Shown here in pieces: positions 3,890 through 7,035 of a stretch of DNA of 7,035 nucleotides; position 1 is the first letter of the stretch; the number at the start of each line of letters is the position of its first letter. The notes under the pieces are model-generated. The model did no database searches. It worked only from the letters and a program-made list of their open reading frames with translations, and was not told the origin of the DNA. Origin of the DNA: a bacterium (GTDB lineage: Bacteria; UBA9089); contig DNCN01000047.1 in assembly GCA_003485015.1 (NCBI GenBank), forward strand, positions 1 to 7,035, written 5' to 3'. The position numbers were made by a program, and so were the translations under genes.

Positions 3890-5521
3890 TCAGAATTCCA
3901 TCTCCTTTAACGCCCTTATCCCCAGCCTTAAAGGGATAAGACAAAAACCAAGGCTCAGGAGTAATATTCCCATAAATGAGAACCCTAGCAAGATATGATA
4001 GAGGGAGGTTTTTAGATAGCCTGCTAAGTGGAGAAAGACGGGAAGCCCCACAAGGACTTCCACTAAGATGACATAGATGAGGCATAAAACCCCGTTGATC
4101 GTTCCACCAAGACCAGAGACCACTACGGTTGGGTTGTCAACCTTAAGGTTAGAAAAGAGTACTCCCAGGCCAAGGCTGAGGCCACTCATGGCCAAGGACA
4201 TAAGTAGTATTATCGAATAGGAGATAAGTGACATGAAGGGGGGTGTCCTGAGCGTAATGTTGGTTAAGATAAAGAAGGTCAGGGTGGTAACAAGACACAA
4301 TATGCTTGAACTTACGAATTTGATAAGGATGAGGGTGGGGGCTTCGAGTCGACTAAGGCGGATCATCCAGAATCTCATTCCTTCTAAACTGAAGATGGGA
4401 AAGACAAACCGGGTGTTTAGGGTTGAAAGGATGAGACCTACACCTCCGATATTGAGGGTAATGATAAAATGTCTATAGAAGAGGGTATAGAGAGGACCAC
4501 CTATATCCTTGAGGGAAGGGAGATAGATAAGAAGAAGACCGAGGAAGAGGAGGAGTTGACCCCAGAGGGTTGGCTCGCGAAAGAATGTTTTGATATCCTT
4601 AACAATAATGGCCTTAATGGCAGGATTCATTCCTTGAAACAGAGACTCTATCCAAGAAGCTCCAAGATAGCCTTTTTCTCCTGTCTCCGCTGAGTGCCAC
4701 TTGGACCAGCTTGGATAGTAAAGCCTTTTAGCTATAAGAAGGGAGAGGTAGAACCCCATCAGGGCATTTGAGCCAAGAAGAAGGAGGTAGTAGAGATAAT
4801 CTTCGCTCATCCCCTTGACCAGCCAATGGTTGGGGAGGAGAGGAGAAGAGGCGAAGGCAAGTCCATCTAAGATTCGATACAGGAAGATGTGGGAGTCGGC
4901 TCTGGGATCGACCCGATAATACCTGATGAAGAAGAGACAGAAAGGAAGAAGAAGGATGAGGATTCCAAAGAGGAGAGCCCTTTCTCTCTTCTTGGGAAAG
5001 AGAGAAGCCAAGGTAATAGCCAATAGAATTCCTAATGAAGCGGGTATAAAGATAAAGATGGATAGGAGGGAGGCGCTACGAAGGTAGAAGGAGAGAGGGA
5101 GATTCTTTAAGAACCCCATGGTTATGACTAGAGGAATAGCAAGGAGCATTAGGGCCCAGGAGCTTAAAAGAGTGGATTCAATGAATTTCACTGAGAAGAT
5201 CCAGTGATGATCGAGGGGTAGCGTAAGGAGGTATTCGTTCTCCTTAGAGGAATATAAAGTAGTATATGAATTGATTAAATTTGAAAAGATGAGCATCACT
5301 AAGAGGGTCATAAAGAAGAAAGAGAATAGTCTCTCACTCAGATATGGACCAAAGGGCGAAGAGACTTCAAAATACTTTAGGCCATAATAGAGAAGAGCAA
5401 AGAGCCCCCCAAGGAGAAACATAGCCAGGATGAAGAAGAAGAGCAATTTTGTCTTTGAGGTCCTTAAGAGAATATTTTTAAAGATGGTCAACTTTACCTT
5501 GATAATTGAAGAAGATGTCAT
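3890..5521 (-). CDS. ABC-2-type transporter permease, large multi-pass membrane protein
   Basis: This 543-aa protein is very hydrophobic, with about 12 predicted membrane helices (roughly 26-49, 66-88, 112-138, 146-174, 182-200, 241-264, 319-338, 351-371, 396-421, 430-456, 468-495, 505-535). Recognisable cytoplasmic motifs are SSKENEYLLTLPL (91-103), VKDIKTFFREPTLWGQ (307-322) and FPIFSLEGMRFWMIRLS (374-390), which recur in each half. This looks like the family of double-length ABC-2-like permeases annotated as putative ABC exporters. Such a protein would pair with the ATPase encoded just upstream to form the transport channel. The ATG overlaps the ATPase stop by 4 nt (ATGA) and has GGAG 8 nt upstream. 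The substrate cannot be told from the sequence. Short open frames on the opposite strand in this region are shadows. Confidence 0.88.
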   Translation of the reverse strand: MTSSSIIKVKLTIFKNILLRTSKTKLLFFFILAMFLLGGLFALLYYGLKYFEVSSPFGPYLSERLFSFFFMTLLVMLIFSNLINSYTTLYSSKENEYLLTLPLDHHWIFSVKFIESTLLSSWALMLLAIPLVITMGFLKNLPLSFYLRSASLLSIFIFIPASLGILLAITLASLFPKKRERALLFGILILLLPFCLFFIRYYRVDPRADSHIFLYRILDGLAFASSPLLPNHWLVKGMSEDYLYYLLLLGSNALMGFYLSLLIAKRLYYPSWSKWHSAETGEKGYLGASWIESLFQGMNPAIKAIIVKDIKTFFREPTLWGQLLLFLGLLLIYLPSLKDIGGPLYTLFYRHFIITLNIGGVGLILSTLNTRFVFPIFSLEGMRFWMIRLSRLEAPTLILIKFVSSSILCLVTTLTFFILTNITLRTPPFMSLISYSIILLMSLAMSGLSLGLGVLFSNLKVDNPTVVVSGLGGTINGVLCLIYVILVEVLVGLPVFLHLAGYLKTSLYHILLGFSFMGILLLSLGFCLIPLRLGIRALKEMEF

Positions 5522-6231
5522 CTTGTTAACTCCAAGAAGATCTCTTCTAAACTATCAGATCTTTTTACAAGGGCCTTCAATTCATCTATGGTTCCCAGAG
5601 CAATAAGTCTTCCTTCATCGATCACTCCAATTCGATGGCAGAGCTCCTGGGCAAGGGCGAGGATATGGGTAGAGATGAGGATCGTTACTCCTTCTTGGGC
5701 TAACTCCTTGAGAATATTCTTAACGATCTTTGATGATTTAGGATCAAGTCCAGACATAGGTTCATCAATGATGATTACCTTTGGATTATGGAGGAGCAAG
5801 GAGGATAAGACCAGTTTTTGGCGCATGCCGTAGGAGTAGCCCTCGATGAGATGGTCTTTATTTTGGAAAAGATTGAAGGTCTCTAAGAGTTGGGGGATCC
5901 TTTTTTTGGTGAAGTTATCAAGGGAGTATAGGTCAGCCACAAAATTGAGAAATTCAAACCCAGTCAACTTCTCGTAGAGGTAAGGGGTTTCGGGGAGGTA
6001 TCCAATGAGATGCTTAGCCTGCTTATATTCCAATTGGATGTCATAGCCCCCAATGAAGGCTTGGCCAGATGTGGGCTTTAAAAGCCCCGTCAATAATTTG
6101 ATGGTGGTGGTTTTACCGGCACCGTTTGGTCCCAGGAAGCCAAAGATTTCGCCTTCCTCTATATCTAAATCAATCGCATTGACCGCAACTAACTCCCCAA
6201 ATTTTTTGGTTAAAGCCACAGCCTTGATCAT
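5518..6231 (-). CDS. ABC transporter ATP-binding protein (ABC-2 exporter class)
   Basis: The product is 237 aa, a single complete nucleotide-binding domain. Walker A is GPNGAGKT (34-41). The Q-loop region reads IGYLPETPYLYEKLTG (77-91 region), with Glu at the usual Gln position, as is common in this exporter subfamily. The signature is YSYGMRQK (132-139) in place of LSGGQ. Walker B is VIIIDEP (152-158) with catalytic Glu157, the D-loop is SGLDP (160-164) and the switch His is in STHI (His189). It hydrolyses ATP in the cytoplasm to power the permease encoded immediately downstream. The ATG overlaps the stop of the upstream gene by 4 nt and the gene's own stop overlaps the permease start by 4 nt, so the three are translationally coupled. 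The closest Shine-Dalgarno-like AGGAGG is 13 nt upstream, consistent with reliance on coupling. The NatA, CcmA and EcsA types all share these motifs, so I give no symbol. Confidence 0.95.
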   Translation of the reverse strand: MIKAVALTKKFGELVAVNAIDLDIEEGEIFGFLGPNGAGKTTTIKLLTGLLKPTSGQAFIGGYDIQLEYKQAKHLIGYLPETPYLYEKLTGFEFLNFVADLYSLDNFTKKRIPQLLETFNLFQNKDHLIEGYSYGMRQKLVLSSLLLHNPKVIIIDEPMSGLDPKSSKIVKNILKELAQEGVTILISTHILALAQELCHRIGVIDEGRLIALGTIDELKALVKRSDSLEEIFLELTR

Positions 6232-6980
6232 TCTATTTTTTTAGCCTCCTCTTCATCTTCTCTTTGGAAAGTTAAGCCAAAAGGAGTGATTATCTTTGTG
6301 ATCTCACCCCTTTTATTCATCTCTAATTCGGTTTTGTGATTCTGGTAAGAGATTTCTGCTAAGATATACTCTTTTCTTCTCTCTTTAATCTTTAAGGTAG
6401 CCTTCTGGGTCTCTAATTTAATGGGATCAAAGAGATTAATCGTATAAGTTCGATTCTCCTTCAAGCCTGGTAAACTGAAGATGGGGATGAAGGGGCTTGA
6501 GATGGACTGGAACTTAGGGAGCATAACAGTCTCTTCTTCCTCGAGTCCTTTTATCCTCAAGATGAAATCCTCACCGCACCTCTCTCCCTTAACTGTTAGG
6601 TGGTGCAGATCCGAGAAAAGGTGGAAGGAGATCTCTCTCAAGAGGTGGTTTGAGTCGATAAGAGAGTAGCCCTGAAGGTCGAGGGCGTAAATCTCGCTTT
6701 GGATTGGGAGGGAGAGAGAGGCCTGGTGGCTCAAGAGGAGGCCAGAGGCATCTTCTTTCCGGTAGGGGCTGGCCATTGAGGAGAGATAACCGATCTTCTT
6801 ATCCGAGAGATACACTCCCATCCAGTGTTCCTGGAAAGGCAGTCTATCCTCAAAGATCCGTTTGTAGGTTAAGACCTCTTGGCTCGGCGGGAATAAGATC
6901 TCTTCTCTAAGGAGGTGAGCGACCATCATCACTGCCCAAAATCCAATGATAAGGAGTCCTATCAGTTTTTGTACCTTCAA
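6228..6980 (-). CDS. Membrane-anchored extracytoplasmic beta-rich protein, unknown function
   Basis: The product is 250 aa and starts with TTG at 6980. One N-terminal helix (about 6-23, LIGLLIIGFWAVMMVAHL) would anchor it, placing the rest outside the cytoplasm. The remainder is predominantly beta-strand-like. Notable segments are HWMGVYLSDKKIGYLSS (52-68), GYSLIDSNHLLREISFHL (104-121) and GEITKIITPFGLTFQRE (225-241). From memory these resemble the non-catalytic beta domain found before transglutaminase-like domains and in DUF3108-type proteins, but no Cys-His-Asp catalytic set follows. This is tentative. GAGAGGG lies 5 nt before the TTG, an in-frame TAG eight codons upstream blocks extension, and the next ATG (residue 18) would destroy the anchor. 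It is the first gene of the ABC unit and overlaps the ATPase by 4 nt, so it may be an accessory or substrate-handling partner. No lipobox cysteine is present. Confidence 0.82.
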   Translation of the reverse strand: MKVQKLIGLLIIGFWAVMMVAHLLREEILFPPSQEVLTYKRIFEDRLPFQEHWMGVYLSDKKIGYLSSMASPYRKEDASGLLLSHQASLSLPIQSEIYALDLQGYSLIDSNHLLREISFHLFSDLHHLTVKGERCGEDFILRIKGLEEEETVMLPKFQSISSPFIPIFSLPGLKENRTYTINLFDPIKLETQKATLKIKERRKEYILAEISYQNHKTELEMNKRGEITKIITPFGLTFQREDEEEAKKIE

Positions 6981-6985
6981 TCCTA

Positions 6986-6992
6986 CCCTCTC
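6986..6992 (-). promoter_or_regulatory. Ribosome binding site supporting the TTG start at 6980
   Basis: On the - strand GAGAGGG is followed by 5 nt (TAGGA) and then TTG. This is the only good Shine-Dalgarno near the gene's N-terminus and supports the non-ATG start. Confidence 0.65.
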
Positions 6993-7001
6993 AGAGATAA
7001 G

Positions 7002-7020
7002 CTAGATAGTTACTATCAAG
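7002..7020. promoter_or_regulatory. Near-perfect palindrome, candidate operator of the ABC unit
   Basis: GATAGT (7005-7010) and ACTATC (7012-7017) form a perfect inverted repeat around one central base. After a single mismatch the symmetry continues with CT/AG, so 8 of 9 half-site positions match over 19 nt. Its near edge is about 21 nt upstream of the TTG start on the - strand, where an operator or promoter would lie. On the - strand TTGATA overlaps it as a possible -35, but no good -10 is present at 17 nt. Confidence 0.35.
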
Positions 7021-7035
7021 ACTTGTGCGATTTTT

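Noticed and set aside
3870..4085. N-terminal extension of the DUF2905 frame to 4085
   Set aside because: The extension lies in the permease coding region, is not family-like, and a near-consensus ribosome binding site sits at the 3869 start.
4233..4693. Two + strand open frames overlapping by 10 nt
   Set aside because: They run antisense to the permease gene, have biased low-quality composition, and look like shadows of its membrane helices.
5598..5900. Glu in place of the Q-loop Gln and a YSYGM signature as signs of a defective ATPase
   Set aside because: These variants are common in active ABC-2-type exporter ATPases; Walker A, Walker B, catalytic Glu and switch His are intact.

Overview
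The window holds two convergent gene blocks separated by about 310 bp. The left block (+ strand, 1 to 3328) is the end of a motility transcription unit: the 3' end of an unseen gene, a small two-helix membrane protein, the flagellar sigma factor FliA (sigma-28/SigD), a FapA-type DUF342 protein, and a small charged protein. The right block (- strand, 6980 down to 3642) is a tightly packed four-gene unit: a membrane-anchored beta-rich protein, an ABC-2-type ATPase, its multi-pass permease, and a small DUF2905 membrane protein. The first three genes of that unit overlap by 4 nt each.

Organism: a flagellated bacterium using the standard code (TAA and TGA both serve as gene ends), with moderate GC, purine-rich coding strands and many AGA/AGG arginine codons. 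The fliA-then-DUF342 order is, from memory, common in Firmicutes-like and several candidate-phylum flagellar clusters. The first 84 nt read as the last strand of an outer-membrane beta-barrel ending in Phe, which would point to a diderm cell, but this rests on 27 codons. I do not assign a phylum.

How the parts work together: FliA would direct late flagellar, chemotaxis and motor genes. FapA and the two small proteins probably act in flagellum placement or assembly, a role inferred from neighbourhood. The ABC unit would be an exporter or membrane-remodelling transporter in which the anchored beta-rich protein is a candidate extracytoplasmic partner. Its substrate cannot be read from the sequence.

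The convergent gap (3329 to 3641) is not empty. It holds a GC-rich hairpin that could terminate both blocks, a 13-nt direct repeat, a TATAAT-type promoter candidate on the + strand, and two mutually exclusive hairpins. The RNA predicted from that promoter would start with a pyrimidine stretch exactly complementary to 12 nt over the fapA ribosome binding site. I see no tRNA, rRNA, CRISPR array, insertion sequence or known riboswitch. Nothing in the window clearly qualifies as a new defence or mobile system. The best leads are the small motility-linked proteins, the ABC unit with its beta-rich partner, and the structured convergent gap.
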